Positions 42,653-55,120 of a stretch of 64,000 nucleotides of DNA are shown here, piece after piece; position 1 is the stretch's first letter, and each line of letters begins with the position of its first letter. Made by a program: the position numbers and the translations under genes. Below the pieces are notes generated by a model, which saw nothing but the letters and a program-made list of their open reading frames with translations, had not been told where the DNA came from and ran no database searches. This DNA is from Ahaetulla prasina (Eukaryota > Chordata > Lepidosauria > Squamata > Colubridae), in NCBI RefSeq assembly GCF_028640845.1, contig NC_080540.1:99791561-99855560 (forward strand), given 5' to 3'.

Positions 42653-45380
42653 ATATTGAGTTTGGACTATAAAAATCCATTTCTTCCCTAATTCTGGAAA
42701 CATGAATTTAAGGTGACCTCAGCAATGTGTATAATTCAACAATCTGGGCAGGTATTTCAACAATGCTGAAGTTCGGTCAAGGCAAACTATATTCCCAAAT
42801 CCTTATTTGTAGAGCAAACGAGAGAAGTCTAAAGGAACATTTCTTCCTCCCCTTTGACTCTTTCTAGTCACCCAGATATGATTTATCCTAAGTTAAGGTA
42901 ACATAAAAAATGGAGGATTCAGACTGCGCATGAAAAATATTCATCTCATGCATATTGATCTACATTTCTTCACTGTCAAGGCCAAGTAATTAAAAACTAG
43001 TGCTAACAATGGAATTGCTTTCTCTTTCATCTGTGGTCATCTGTGAACCTAACTTTTTTTGGCTCCACGAGGTGACATTTGTTTCAATTTCCCAAGTTTG
43101 GGTTAAAACCAGAGAGTGGAACAAATGCTGTCATGTACATAGATGAAACTCTGGCTTTTCCTCCTGCCTCATTAATACCTGGTACTTATATCCTCCATGA
43201 ATTACTTGTGGCTGATCCTTATTTTGGGGCGGTGGTGGTGGAGGTTACATAGCCAAGTCCAGCCCCTTGTGAATTCCATAGACCCTTATCTAGCACAAAT
43301 TTAATTTTGATCATTAGTTGACTAGATTCTTGTGTATAGGTAGCAATAAGAAACTCTTCTGTACTTTGAACTCAATTAATGCTCCTGGTTATCTGTACCT
43401 GACAGAGAGCTAGTGTCTTGAATCGCACCTAGAAAGAAACTGGAAGTCACTGTAGCTCACACAGCATGGACAAACAGAGCTCCGAATTATACAGGCTGCC
43501 ACATTCTGAACCAGCTGTAATTTCTTGATGGACTCAAGGGAAGTCCCATGTAGAGTACATTGTAGTCATCCAGATGAGAAATTACCAGGTCGTGCATGGC
43601 TGTGAACTAGGTTTTCCAATCTAGGAATGGATGGGCACACAAGATATATCTATGCAAGTCCTCCCCCCTCCCCAGCAATAGCTGCTACCTGCTCCTTGGG
43701 GACCTCAAATTGCACACAAGCTCTTTCAGGGAGTGTGCAACCATAACAAGAGTTAAAGATGATATTAACCAGAACCAGGGAGACAAAAAAACCTAGATCA
43801 CTTTTGCCTTGCTGTGGTTGAGTCCAAGTTGATTTCTCCCCCATGGTTTGTGCCTAAAGGCCTTTGGCATTATGCCCAGGAGCTCATGACCTAAGGGGCT
43901 GTATGCTATGAAGATATTTGAGCACTCTGAATCCAGGAACTGACTGAATGACATTTCCTCCCCTTCATATCTTATTTTCCATACTTTCTTGTCTGCAAAG
44001 ACTTCTTGTGAGTCTGATGAAAGTCTAAGAAAAGGTTGCCAGTCAGTATGTCCCATTGAGAAATTATAGCCGTTACTGCATTGAATTATCTTCACCATTA
44101 TCTTCACCAATTCAATTCTATACCAAGGAAATTCAGATTCTGAATGATTTAATTAAATCACCTGCTTATTGTTTTCTAATGATCTGGATTCACCGTTTTT
44201 ATTTTTGTGCAATCAAACTGGCAAATGTACTGAGTGAGACTGTCTGACAACAATTGATAACCAGAATGTGTATGGGTAGCTTTCGATGGGTGGAGCTGAT
44301 GCCTTCCTGTGTATTATTGTCATATCATTTGTAGCTACCATCTCTCTTTCTACAGTCAGGAGAAGAAATTATTTTCTTTAGCTGAGCACATGACAAGGCC
44401 CACAACTAAAACTCATATTTAAGCAGACAGTGATAGTTAGTTTGGAATATTTTCCAAGCTGATTTGTACTGGAGCCAATGATTAAATCAATGCTTTATAG
44501 GTAAATGGACATTTCCTGGACAGGATTTCAAAGTTCAGCAGATCAAATGTATCCTTTTTGATTAGAGTGAAAATAAGAGTGCAGAGTATGGCTTACAAAA
44601 GAAATGATTTGCAGACAAAGCCAGAGTCATCTTTATCTATAAACAGATGTATCGCTAGTTCATTCTAGTAAATTAATAATTTTATTTTGGCTCTGTGGAC
44701 TGGAGGAAAGCATCCTGATTTTTGAATGAGCAGTTGGCATCATGCATTGCAACCAGTGAGATAAGGTAGTGGCATTTTATTGCTTGATAAATGGTCCAGA
44801 AATTGGACTGGGGGCTTAGCTATTATAATCTGTAGTTGAAACTGAGTCTATGATAAGTATTTCTTGTTCTGTTTTCTGAGAACCTACCTAGTTCCCACAA
44901 ATACCATGTTATTTCTTTTATTCAGTACTTCCTTCTAAAGAATCAAAAGCCTTTCTCCAACAAAAATTCACAGCAAGTTATTTTTGACTTCTTCCTATAC
45001 ATCTCCTGAATATGCACCTAATTTGAATTATTATTATTATTATTATTTATTTAATTTTTATACCGCCCTTCTCCCGAAGGACTCAGAATAGAAGCCAAAT
45101 GATGCTCCTGCCATGGGTTCAACCTTATTAATTAATTTTATATTTCAGCATTCTTAATATGGCTCAGGGAATGATCTTTTCATATTTTGTTGTCATAGCA
45201 CCTAGCTGGTGAAATAGGCTATGCCAGGAGAAGATGATAAACTCAAAACCATTCAGTGAGCTCCTTAACCAAATGGGATCTTAAATCTCTATTGCTTCAA
45301 TTAGTTAGCTTGATTGTGGTAGAAACAGACAAATATAAGCACAGAAAAAGGCAGTATGTTGGTACAGCTTCTATGTCTCA
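42653..45380. other. no recognised gene; possible old repeats
   Basis: The region 43410-43870 (ATTCTGAACCAGCTGTAATT, GTACATTGTAGTCATCCAGA) reads like an old dispersed squamate repeat. The stretch at 45029-45090 (TTTTTATACCGCCCTTCTCC) is a minus-strand SINE 3' end like 46585. Nothing coding is recognised. Confidence 0.4.
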
Positions 45381-45563
45381 AAGGTGCTTTTTTTCAGGGA
45401 CTTTCTGGTTTTTCTCTGAAGTCATTTTGCTTCTCATCCAAGAAGCTTCTTCAGCTCTCTTGGATGAGAAGCAAAATGTCTTAAAGAAAGTCCAGTTGCC
45501 TCTTGAAAAAAGCACCTTTGCGACAACCATGACCTGGATGGCTGAGAATCTCTATAGACAAGT
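45381..45563. mobile_element. palindromic Penelope-like terminal repeat with hammerhead-like motif
   Basis: Inverted repeat 45381-45518 (AAGGTGCTTTTTTTCAGGGA against its complement), then the flank GACCTGGATGGCTGAGAATC also seen at 56515. On the minus strand CTGAAGA (45454-45448) is followed by a perfect 6-bp stem II (GCTTCT with AGAAGC, loop TGGATG) and then AAAA where hammerheads have GAAA. The GCAAAATG stretch is what CpG decay of GCGAAACG would give. Confidence 0.65.
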
Positions 45564-46584
45564 AGTTTCTATGCTAAAGAGAATGTCTACGCTTTCTAGA
45601 GTAGATCCATCTTCCATTTCATTGTCTGGAGTAGATCAAAGAGGGTTATATATGATCCAAAATGGATGTATACCAACTTAGGTGGTCCATGGACTGAATA
45701 GCATTTTATAGCATGGGCAAGATACTTATTTGCCAAAACTTAATCTGGAACAAATCAGTTCTCTTCCTTGAGTTCTTAACTCTTTGAATCCAATGGTAAA
45801 CTGACTACTTTCTCTGGACTTACAGGTAGCAGAAAATACGTTTTTTAAAACAAGAGGTAAAACGTATGTTACTGCCAAATATTTTTCTTACAGATTTCTG
45901 AATGGTCCACCCTTCTGTTGAATGCTTGAGACAATTTACAAGGAATCGACAAAATTAAGAAAGGGAGAAGCTAAGAGAATCCATATAACCAGCATTCATT
46001 TTTTTTGTTTGTATTTTTTAAAATAGTGACGGAGAAAAACCCTTTTGTTTGCAGCAGCAAGCTTAGTTTAGCCCATGACAGCTGACATCATAATACAATA
46101 TATTAATTTTCAAGATACCATAAAACTCTTTGCTGCTTTTTTTTTTTTTTTGCAACTGGTTAATATACCTGCCCTTTTTAAAAATGAGAAACAGGAACCT
46201 TTTCAAATCGGAGATAAATCTACCGGGGTGTTTCTGCTGACTGAAGTGCTTCCTCTTGTGGGACTCTTCAACTGCTGATTTATGGCTGTAGCTGCAAAAC
46301 TAGATACTAGGAATGTACCGTGTAGGTGTCTGCCAACTCTAGTAGCTCCTTCCTGTGCTCACCTGGAACTAGCTCCTACTGGATTCAGGGTGTTTGTACT
46401 GTGGCTAGGCAGAGATATGCTTATTCTGGTGATATCTTCAAAAACCTCCTCCCTGGATCTATGGTCATCTTTCAAAGTCCTCAGTCATTGTTGGATTGTA
46501 GCACCAGGGGTACCCCTGGTAAATTATTTCCTTAGGGCTGATTGAAGTCTCCCCCTCTTCTTGGCATTTCTGTTGTTTATTTTA
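45564..46584. other. no recognised feature
   Basis: No gene or repeat identified; T run at 46138-46151. Confidence 0.5.
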
Positions 46585-46836
46585 ATTATTATTTGCATTT
46601 ATATCCCGCCCTTCTCCGAAGACTCAGGGCGGCTTACACTATGTCAAGCAATAGTCTTCATCCATTTGTATATTATATACAAAGTCAACTTATTGCCCCC
46701 AACAATCTGGGTCCTCATTTTACCTACCTTATAAAGGATGGAAGGCTGAGTCAACCTTGGGCCTGGTGGGACTTGAACCTGCGGTAATTGCAAGCAGTTG
46801 TGTTAATAACAGACTGTCTTAGCAGTCTGAGCCACC
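46585..46836 (-). mobile_element. tRNA-derived SINE
   Basis: Nearly identical over its length to 26692-26953, including the 3' end (plus-strand TTGCATTTATATCCCGCCCT) and the B-box-like GGTTCAAGTCCCACC on the minus strand. Same subfamily, minus strand. Confidence 0.85.
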
Positions 46837-48013
46837 AGAGGCCCCTGGTTTATTTTTTTCAGTGCCCATTCCACAGTGGAATAACGTTTCATATTTTTCA
46901 TGTGCATTTTATTTATTTTACTATTTTTCTTCCGTTTTCTAAAGCCTGTCTTTGGGTTGCAAGTACCATTCTAATCTGCTTGGAATGCAGCCCCTTCAGC
47001 TAGTCGGCAGATTAGAAATAATATCATCATAGGATCAGGTCCAACAAGCCACTGATATCTTTTTTTCTTCTTCTCCTATGATTACCAGTGTTGTACCTTT
47101 CTCTAGAGAAATCAGCAATTACTTTGATATTTATGATGAATGCCCAAAGCAAAGCAAAGAGACAGAGAAAAAAAAATGACTGTACTGTAAACAAATACAT
47201 CCCGGATGTGCTAGTATTAAATGTGGAGGAGACGTCATTTAATTACTGCAATTGAGATCTAAGCAGACCAAAACAGCAAAGATGAGGATAACAAATTGCC
47301 TCGGGTGAAAAGGATGGGGTCGTAAATGGGACTTCCATCTTCCTATGCAGATTTAGGGGATGTTTAACCTCATTAATTTATTTTTTTGAAATAAACCTAT
47401 TTAAATCAGTGAGCGAAGCTGTAGCTAACTTTGCATAGCAGCCATCGGTTAGAGGGATAGTGATATCGACTTTTGTCAGTATTTAAGGTGCTATACTAAC
47501 GACATTTAAATAACTACTTTAGCAATAGTTTTGGACACTTGGAAGAATTTTTTTCTTCAAGGATTTTTTTTTTTTTGCATGAAAGTTTGCTTTCAAGTCA
47601 CATAGCAAATTGCTTTTGGAAATCTTTTAATTTCAGAAGCATGCATCTACAATAGAAAGCTGCTCTTTGAAAACAAGCTTTCAGAGTAGTGCATGATTAC
47701 AGTATGGCTGTAGTGGACTCCTTAGATCCTAGCCACTGTATCGTTTACAAATACAATAGATCAAGTAGTAGAAATACTGCAGCTCATCTTTCCATAATGA
47801 TTAAAATATCCCCTGAGAGAGAAACAACACAGTCAGCACTTCGTATATTATTTGGAACTGGTGTCTAATAATCTGCTACTTGATTAGAGAATGGAAATCT
47901 CTTAAGAATTGTTACTTTAATATTTTAGCAGGATTTTCTACTAACTCTTGACTGCAAGACCATAGAAACAGATTTCTGAAATATTTTCCAGGTTTATTGT
48001 GAATTTTCATAAG
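46837..48013. other. no recognised feature
   Basis: No gene or repeat identified. Confidence 0.5.
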
Positions 48014-48021
48014 GCTTAGAG

Positions 48022-48420
48022 CAGGGATGTCAAACTTGATTTCATTGAGGGCCGCATCAGACTTATGTTTGTCCTCGGGAGAGCGCGGGGGGGGGGGGGG
48101 CGCGCGTGGCCAGCTTGACATCACTTATGTCAGGGAGCACCTGTGGTGGCCCAAACACTGCCAGCGAGAACAGACTTGCAAGCTCCATTTTTAGCTGCCA
48201 TGGCCTCCTGCAACCCTCTGCCAGTTAAAATGGAGCTCTGTTTTCACTGGCAGAGGGTTACAGGAGGCTGTGGCAGCCGAAAACGGAACTCGGGAGCCTA
48301 TTTTCACTGGCAGAAACACCGTGGGCTGGTCCTTTGCTGTTTCCAGGGCAGCCCCACGGGCTAGATCTAAGTACCCCATGGGCTGGATCCAGGCCCTGGG
48401 CCTCGAGTTTGACACCTCTG
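48022..48420. mobile_element. hAT-type MITE, complete
   Basis: Ends CAGGGATGTCAAACTTGA and TCGAGTTTGACACCTCTG with the exact 8-bp duplication GCTTAGAG at 48014-48021 and 48421-48428. Same family as 8156. A G-run followed by CGCGCG lies at 48087-48107, and an internal inverted pair CCTCTGCCAGT...ACTGGCAGAGG at 48215-48258. Confidence 0.9.
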
Positions 48421-48428
48421 GCTTAGAG

Positions 48429-50269
48429 GTACTGTCTTAAGAGTTATTGTTGTATAGAAAGTGGTTGGATGAATCTTTCCTCAGAAGCTGCTCATAGATT
48501 ACAGCTACGACATCTATTACAGTAGTACAGCTCCCATAATTTCCAACCACCTTAAGCCAGCCAGAAACTCAGCATTTCCAACTCCTACAGGTTAAAAATA
48601 AAATATACTAGGTGCTATTAATGGCTGAGATATAAATACAAATGCTGAATTTTTTAAACAATAGAGTCTTATGGCCTGAGAGGAGTTCTATTTCTCACTC
48701 CCGAGTTTCTGGAAAGATGAGTCAGACAATTGCTTTTCAGAAACTGGCCTGATTCTACTTCTGAGCCTCAAATCCCATTAAGCCTGAAGTCTAGGAGCCA
48801 CCGATAGCTGTTCCTCCCAAAAAGTATTTCTTTCTTTTTTAAAGAGGGTTAGCAGTCATTTCCATATTGTAGGATGGCAATTCTGTAAATGCAGTATTCC
48901 AGGAGGGCATTTTGCCTAAGATTCCACTGCCATTCAGTTTCATTGGGCCAAGTACAATGCTAGAATTACATGAGATGGAAAAGTTTAGTCTGCTACTTGT
49001 ATTTCCCTTGGACTCTTGTTCTTCAATTTCCAGGCCTGTTGAGTTGCGTTCTTTTTGATCTCCCATGTTTTCCCTGGTTCCTATAATTAAGAAATGTGGA
49101 AGTGGAATCCATTTCACTACAAACAAAATTCTGGAAAGAACTCAGTACATTTTAACTTAGAATTTATCCTTTAGGCTTTTATCAGAAATGTTCGTCTGTG
49201 GTATACAATTAGCCAAGTGGATATAGAGAAGTCCAAAAATATTAAAAGCTTTTTAAAAAAAAACAAGAACACTACCATAAAAACAGCTTTAATCTTTCCT
49301 TCCCGGCTGTTTTAGATTCAATATTGTAAAATAAAGCTGAGAGTAAAATGGGAAACAACAGGCATTTTATTTCTAAGTAAACATGATTAGGACTGGGCAA
49401 TAAAACCGCAATTCAGATAGCATTTCTTTGGAAGTTAGTTCCACAAAAGATTGGCAAATGGGGGACCAACATTAACCCAGAAACAAAACAATTAAATCTG
49501 TAATTAGAAAACTAGCATTAAAATTTGTTCTGTCTGCATGTGTTTTATATAGCACAGCTTTTTCATGCTCTGAAACTGTGAAGTTAAAAAAAATTTAAAG
49601 CCTGAAGGGATAATTTTGGTTATCCATTCCAGCCGCCTATTTAATTCAGGACTTCAGATTGAAATATCTTCAGCATCTAGCTACAACCCCCTCCCTTTAT
49701 TTAAAGTTAGGATTTTAAAATGGATCCTGACTCCTGCTTCTAAATGTTGCCGTATCAAAGGTTTCCGATCAGGGTCCCAAAAAGCTATAGGTGCTGGATC
49801 TAATATTCCATTGTATTGTATTTCTGATTGACATATTGTAACATCATCTCAGTCTCCAGCTTTGCTATCCCTTGCTTTCTTCTTATTTTTCCATGTTTTC
49901 TTTTCCCCCCCAGAATTTCAGGGACATTAAACAGGCCATTCATTGGCCATTTGGGGGGAAGTTCCTTCTATTTAATCTACAGCTAGCATTTTTTGTTATT
50001 TTTGCTGAATAATCTTTATTGATGCAGACCATGCCATTAGAATTCAAAGCCAGATAAGGGATTTCTAAATAATAGCTGGTTTTTTTCCCAAATGGCCCTA
50101 ATTGGATTATAGGCAGGTTTACTAAAAAAGAACAACCCAAACCAGACATGGATTTCAAACGGATTTAATCAGTCCAAGCTTAAAAATACAAAACGTGTTA
50201 TGGACAAGCTCTGTTTAACAGATGAGTTTATTTCTGAATGCTAAATGGGGGCTAAATAAGATCTTATCG
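48429..50269. other. no recognised feature
   Basis: No gene or classifiable repeat recognised. Confidence 0.5.
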
Positions 50270-51180
50270 CCGCCGGGTTAGTTGTTCTGCACCCAGTTTG
50301 GAGCTGATCCGCCACTAGGAGTTTACTCTCCTTGCAGCCCCGTTTATTCAGAATTGCTTCGCCGTTGCCTGGCGGAGTAGGGAATGGGATCAGCGCCCAC
50401 CGCTTCCCCATCTCTTTACCCGGGATAAGCTTCCTTCAACCCAGCGGAGCTTCCCTCCTTGTCAATGTTGTCCTTGCTCCCGAAGCAAGCCCGTCTTTAC
50501 GCAGGGTTGCCCGGGAGAGGCTTACTCAAGAGAAGTAAAGCCAACGTAAAAAGCAAAAAGCGATGTCAAGCCGCCGCCAGCTAAAGGCTGCAAAAGAGCT
50601 GCAGCTCCGCAATACGGCTCGGGCGTGCACCCCGAAGGAGCCAGGGGAGAGCGGGTCGCTCCCTTTCCTAAACAGATCTTTGGATCCTCTTTCTCGACCG
50701 ACTGTCAACCGGTGCATAGGGAAAAGCCCCGCGCGGGCTCCGGGGGTGCCTTTCGCCGCCGCCCCTCCTCCACCCAGCCCAGCCGGCTTCAGCGCTGTTG
50801 CTGCTGCCGCTGCTGCAGCTTTAAGGGACTGCAGCCATCCGCCTGGCAGACGCCGCCGAGCCTCACAAAAGAACAGGATGTTGTTGATTTGTAACCAAAC
50901 CACAGAGAGGAAATGAGTGTCAATTTCCTCTAAACATCCCAACCGTCTGCCTCCTTCGCTTCCGCCTCTGCCACCCCCGCAGCCCTGGAGCGTCTGCGCC
51001 TGCGCCGGATTCAGCCCAGGGAATTTCGCTGAGCCGATGGCTTCCTTACGCCTCGGCAGCTCCGCGCTCGCTTCTCCGCTGTTCGAACCTCAAGTCCAGT
51101 TCCGTGCCCCCTCCTCCCCTCCTTCTATTTTTCATGGGTGTTTGCTGGGCTGGGGGTGCGGACCGTTTTGCATTTTGTAA
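50270..51180. promoter_or_regulatory. second CpG-rich block
   Basis: CpG-dense sequence with GCCGCCGCC, GCTGCTGCCGCTGCTGCAGC and CCTGCGCCGGATTC, unlike the flanks. It has the look of a CpG-island promoter. No protein family is recognised in its frames. It could be a distal SPRY4 promoter, an antisense transcript promoter or the start of an unseen gene; direction cannot be told from the sequence. Confidence 0.5.
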
Positions 51181-51701
51181 GCAAACGGGTAGCACGTTTT
51201 CCGACTACTGTAAAATAGCACATTTTATTTTTTATTAAAGAAAAGAATAAATTCATGATATTTGGTAGTTGGAGAAGCGGTTTCCAGACTCTCGATTTCT
51301 GGCTGCCGTAGGTTAAAACGACCATCCTACGACCCCTTTTTAAGATCTGTCACAACGCACTTGGGGGATGGAGGGCAGAGGGTGGATGGGAGAGTCGTTC
51401 GCTATGTGAGTCTCTCTGCAGGGAAGGAAGGAATCCATTAGTTTTAGTCTTTTTTTTTTTGTAGTTGAGATCTCACAGAATAGCAGAGTTGGTCCTGCAG
51501 GAAATCCCTGAAATCCAGTGAACCTTTCCAATAATTCAGTTAGAGAACCCTGTTAAGTGCCACTTTCTAACTAGTGCCAGGGTATCAAGGGATGATGGCC
51601 CTCTTTTTATTTTTAAAGAATCAACCTTGATTAATCTACAGCCACAAAAACGAAAGATTCACTTTTTTCACTCATAATGTGCAGTCCCCTTGATTCCTTG
51701 T
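51181..51701. other. no recognised feature
   Basis: No gene or repeat identified. Confidence 0.5.
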
Positions 51702-52366
51702 ATCTGCACCTCTATAACTGTCTGGTTTGGTTCTGCAACCCAACAAGACGGACACAGACTTCAGAGGATAATTAGAACTGCAGAAAAAACAATGGCTACC
51801 AACCTGCCTTCCATTGAGGACCTGTATATTGCACAAATCAAAAAGAGGGCTGTGAAAATATTTACAGACCCCTCACATCCTGGACATAAACTGTTTCAAC
51901 TCCTACCCTCAAAATGACGCTATAGAGCATTGCACACCAGAACAACTAGACACAAGAACAGTTTTTCCCCGAACGCCATCACTCTGCTAAACAAATAATT
52001 CCCTCAACACTGTCAAACTATTTACTAAGTCTGCACTATTATTAATCTCATTGTTCCAACCACCATCTCCTTCCACTTATGACTGTAACTTTGTTGCTTG
52101 TATCCTTACGATATATACTGATATTGTTTCCTGATTGCTTATTTGTACCCTATGACTATCATTAAGTGTTGTACCTTATGATTCTTGATGAACATAACTT
52201 TTCTTTTATGTACACTGAGAGCATATGCACCAAGACAAATTCCTTGTGTGTCCAATCACACTTGGCCAATAAAAAATTCTATTCTATTCTATTCTATTCT
52301 ATTCTATTCTATTCTATTCTATTCTATTCTATTCTATTCTATTCTATTCTATTCTATTCTATTCTA
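51702..52366 (+). mobile_element. family-A LINE (CR1/L2-like), 5'-truncated, with (ATTCT)n tail
   Basis: Encodes the end of a reverse transcriptase ORF (CTSITVWFGSATQQDGHRLQ, NLPSIEDLYIAQIKKRAVKI, DPSHPGHKLFQLLPSK) with a TGA at 51915 where the 57-kb copy has CGA. The 3' UTR follows and ends GGCCAATAAAAAATTCT(ATTCT)n. The repeat tail at 52277-52366 has about 18 units. It is more diverged from the copies at 56930 and 63857 than those are from each other. Confidence 0.8.
52277..52366. repeat. (ATTCT)n microsatellite at LINE 3' end
   Basis: About 18 uninterrupted pentamers, equal to (AATAG)n on the other strand. It starts exactly at the LINE 3' end, so the LINE tail seeded it. Confidence 0.95.
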
Positions 52367-52415
52367 AACAGATAATGGGTTTGGATTCATCATATAACAG
52401 AAAATACCAGTATTT

Positions 52416-52510
52416 GAGGGGTCTTTGATGCTCTCTCAGCTTGGTCGTTTTCCGTAGACATTTCATTACCCAAACTAGGTAACGTAATCAATGCTAGACA
52501 TCAGTGCTAG
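52416..52510 (-). mobile_element. Penelope-like terminal fragment
   Basis: GAGGGGTCTTTGATGCTCTC then CATTTCATTACCCAAACTAG match one arm of the palindrome at 41683. On the minus strand GTTACC and GGTAAT form the stem II followed by GAAA, but the CTGATGA box is altered to TTGATTA. Confidence 0.55.
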
Positions 52511-53164
52511 TGTTAATATTAGAGTCATTATTGAATAATTTGAGATTAACAAATTACTCAATAATTAAAATTAACAAATTAACAAAAACAAAAAGTCTAA
52601 TACCACAATATCCCCACTGATTTTGTGTGGGAGATGAAAATAAGTTCTGTTTATGCTATTAGGAAGAAGCCTGTAGAACAGATTGGGAGTATGTCGTGTT
52701 GGCTGATTTATTTCTGACAGAAGCATAGAAAATAGCTTTGGATGCCTGTTGATAAATGGGGAAGGAAAATCCGCTACATAAAGTCAGGGAAACAAGATAA
52801 CTGCCAAGACAAGGGAAAAAATCCAAAAAAATAAAATATTTAGAGGAACTGGATATTTAATCTATTATTGGACTCAGTCTTGACCATAGGATTTAATACC
52901 AATGGATTCTTGGAGAAGCATTTGCAATGATTAGTGCCCAATGCAACTGACTGATTTTGTTGGAATTTGAGTGATTTATGTATATATTATGATTGTTTTT
53001 AATAAAAAAGATGGCAAATACCAAATATGATCTTATTGTCCTGCAGATGTACAACAGATGTCCTTGTTATGTAGTTCAAATAAGTTAAGCCAGAGAGGAA
53101 TCAAGGGTATTATGAAAAGCCCTTTGTATTCACTTGCCCACATAGAGATATACAAGCCTGGCTG
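52511..53164. other. no recognised feature
   Basis: No gene or repeat identified. Confidence 0.5.
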
Positions 53165-53335
53165 ATAGCAATAGCACTTGGCTTATATACCGCTTTACAG
53201 CCCTAAGTGGTTAACAGAGTCAGCATATTGCCCCCAACAATTTGGGTCCTCATTTTACCGACCTCAGAGGGATAGAAGGCTGAGTCAACCTTGAGCTGGT
53301 CAGGATCAAACTGCTGGCAGTTGGCAGAATTAGGT
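53165..53335 (-). mobile_element. tRNA-derived SINE, partial
   Basis: ATACCGCTTTACAGCCCTAA and CAGAGTCAGCATATTGCCCC match 21018-21242. The tRNA-like head is degraded (plus-strand GATCAAACTGCTGGCAGTTGG near 53303). Confidence 0.7.
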
Positions 53336-54392
53336 TTTTTTTTTATAACGTTGGATTTCATAAAAGCATGTTTAGATTGCTGAATGGAAGACAGTCTGCT
53401 GTCCAGTCCCATGCATATTTACTCAAAATCAAGGCATATAGTATGTATATTTTGCTAGAAATAAGTCCCACTGAACGCAGTAGGACTTCTGAATATGTAG
53501 GCAAAGGGTTGCCTGTAAATTCTTTTATGCCTGCAAATGTATTCTGGGATTATAGTTGTGTGGTACATATAACATGGTCTCCTTCAAGCCTTGACTCTGG
53601 GTTACTTCAGGGATATGTCTCTATAGTTTTTCTGGCAACAGTATGGGACTACTTTGCCACTGATTTCTTCCAGTTTCCCCCCCCCCCCAAAATCCCAGCT
53701 GAGTCTCCAATTCTGGCATTTCCTGATGCTAATCTATCCAAGTAATTACCAAGCCTGGACCTGCTTATATTTTGGAGATAATTCCTACATTTGAAGAAGG
53801 GATTGCAAGTTTGATTTTTCATCCCAACAGTGATGCTAAACCATAGGCAGGAAATTGAATTGCAACATAGGATTAAAGGGTGACAATCTGTTAATTGGTT
53901 ATGGATATATCCCCGTAGTAGTTGGATACCTCCTTTCTCAAAATAACTGATATGTAACTCCAAGATAACTTCCATACTTAACTAGATTTATTCAGTCATT
54001 GAGATTAGCATTTTTAAACACAAACACACCCAAAAAACCCAAATGTAGTAACAAAATGCTATTTTGGGGGTTCCAGAGGAAGCTTAATTTGTCTCCTCTC
54101 CCCAAGATGTGTTCTAGTTCTTTTAGTTGCTGTTAACATGTAAGTCTTTAAAATTTTAGGGTTTGGCTGTGATTTTTAGGACATTTTCAACCCTTCCCCT
54201 GGAAAGGCAAATGTCTATTATTGAAAGTATTTTTTTCTTTATCTCTATATTTTGATCCAAAACTTGTAAGAGATTGCAGTGTTTCAAGCTGCAAATCCAA
54301 GCAGATGGAAGGGCTATAATTCATAAAATACGCTTAGGAACTTAAGGCAGCAATTCTATTCCTTCTGATACTGTGAGTCAATTCCAATTGAC
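53336..54392. other. no recognised feature
   Basis: No gene or repeat identified; a C run lies at 53678-53687. Confidence 0.5.
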
Positions 54393-54525
54393 CACGGGTG
54401 TCAAACTGGTTGCATCACGTTGGTATCACTTGACATATCGCAACATTTTTTGCCTTTGCGGAGCTGGGGTGGGCTGGCCTGCGCATGACGCATCCGGTCT
54501 GTGGGCTGCCAGTTTGACACCCCTG
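54393..54525. mobile_element. hAT-type MITE, short form
   Basis: Ends CACGGGTGTCAAACTGG and CCAGTTTGACACCCCTG are inverted. Flanking 8-mers CAATTGAC and CAGTAGAC match at 6 of 8 bases. Same family as 12421. Confidence 0.8.
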
Positions 54526-55008
54526 CAGTAGACCCAATAGGATTTACTTTTGTGAAGATATAGCTCCATAATGCAAAGTGGAAACAAATTTATTTCTACT
54601 CCAGTTTCTTTCCTCATGGAGGGAGCATGGTTTTATATGCAATAAAGGTAGGGATTGTATAATCTTCCAGATGTTGCTGAACTACAAGGCCTATAATCCC
54701 ACTGAGAATGGCAAATATGCTGGGGACTATAGATAGACACCACAGGATGATCCTTCTTCTGTTATTCAAAGGATTCCCAGGAAAGATCTCGTGCACCATC
54801 AAGGGTTACTGCTTTAGGTGCCTTCAAACATAACATGTGCAAACTATTTTAAGCATTATTCTCACAAAAAGCTAATCAGGATATAAACCCAGACTTCAGA
54901 GTACATGTCTGGATTTACATGATTTATTGATTGCTATTCAATCAATAAATCAGTATCCAACATTGAAATTGGACCCTGGGGATTAAACTGAGTTTGAGTT
55001 CTTCAGTG

Positions 55009-55009
<1 letters not shown>
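54526..55009. other. no recognised feature
   Basis: No gene or repeat identified. Confidence 0.5.

Positions 55010-55058
<49 letters not shown>
55010..55058. repeat. (GT)n microsatellite
   Basis: Uninterrupted GT run of about 24 units. Confidence 0.95.
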
Positions 55059-55062
<4 letters not shown>

Positions 55063-55120
55063 ATACAGGTTTTCTTTTTTTAGGACCACAATTGGAACCT
55101 GTACTTGATCGTTAAATTTT

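Noticed and set aside
52277..52366. CRISPR-like regular repeat
   Set aside because: Five-base units without spacers in a vertebrate genome; it is a microsatellite at a LINE end.
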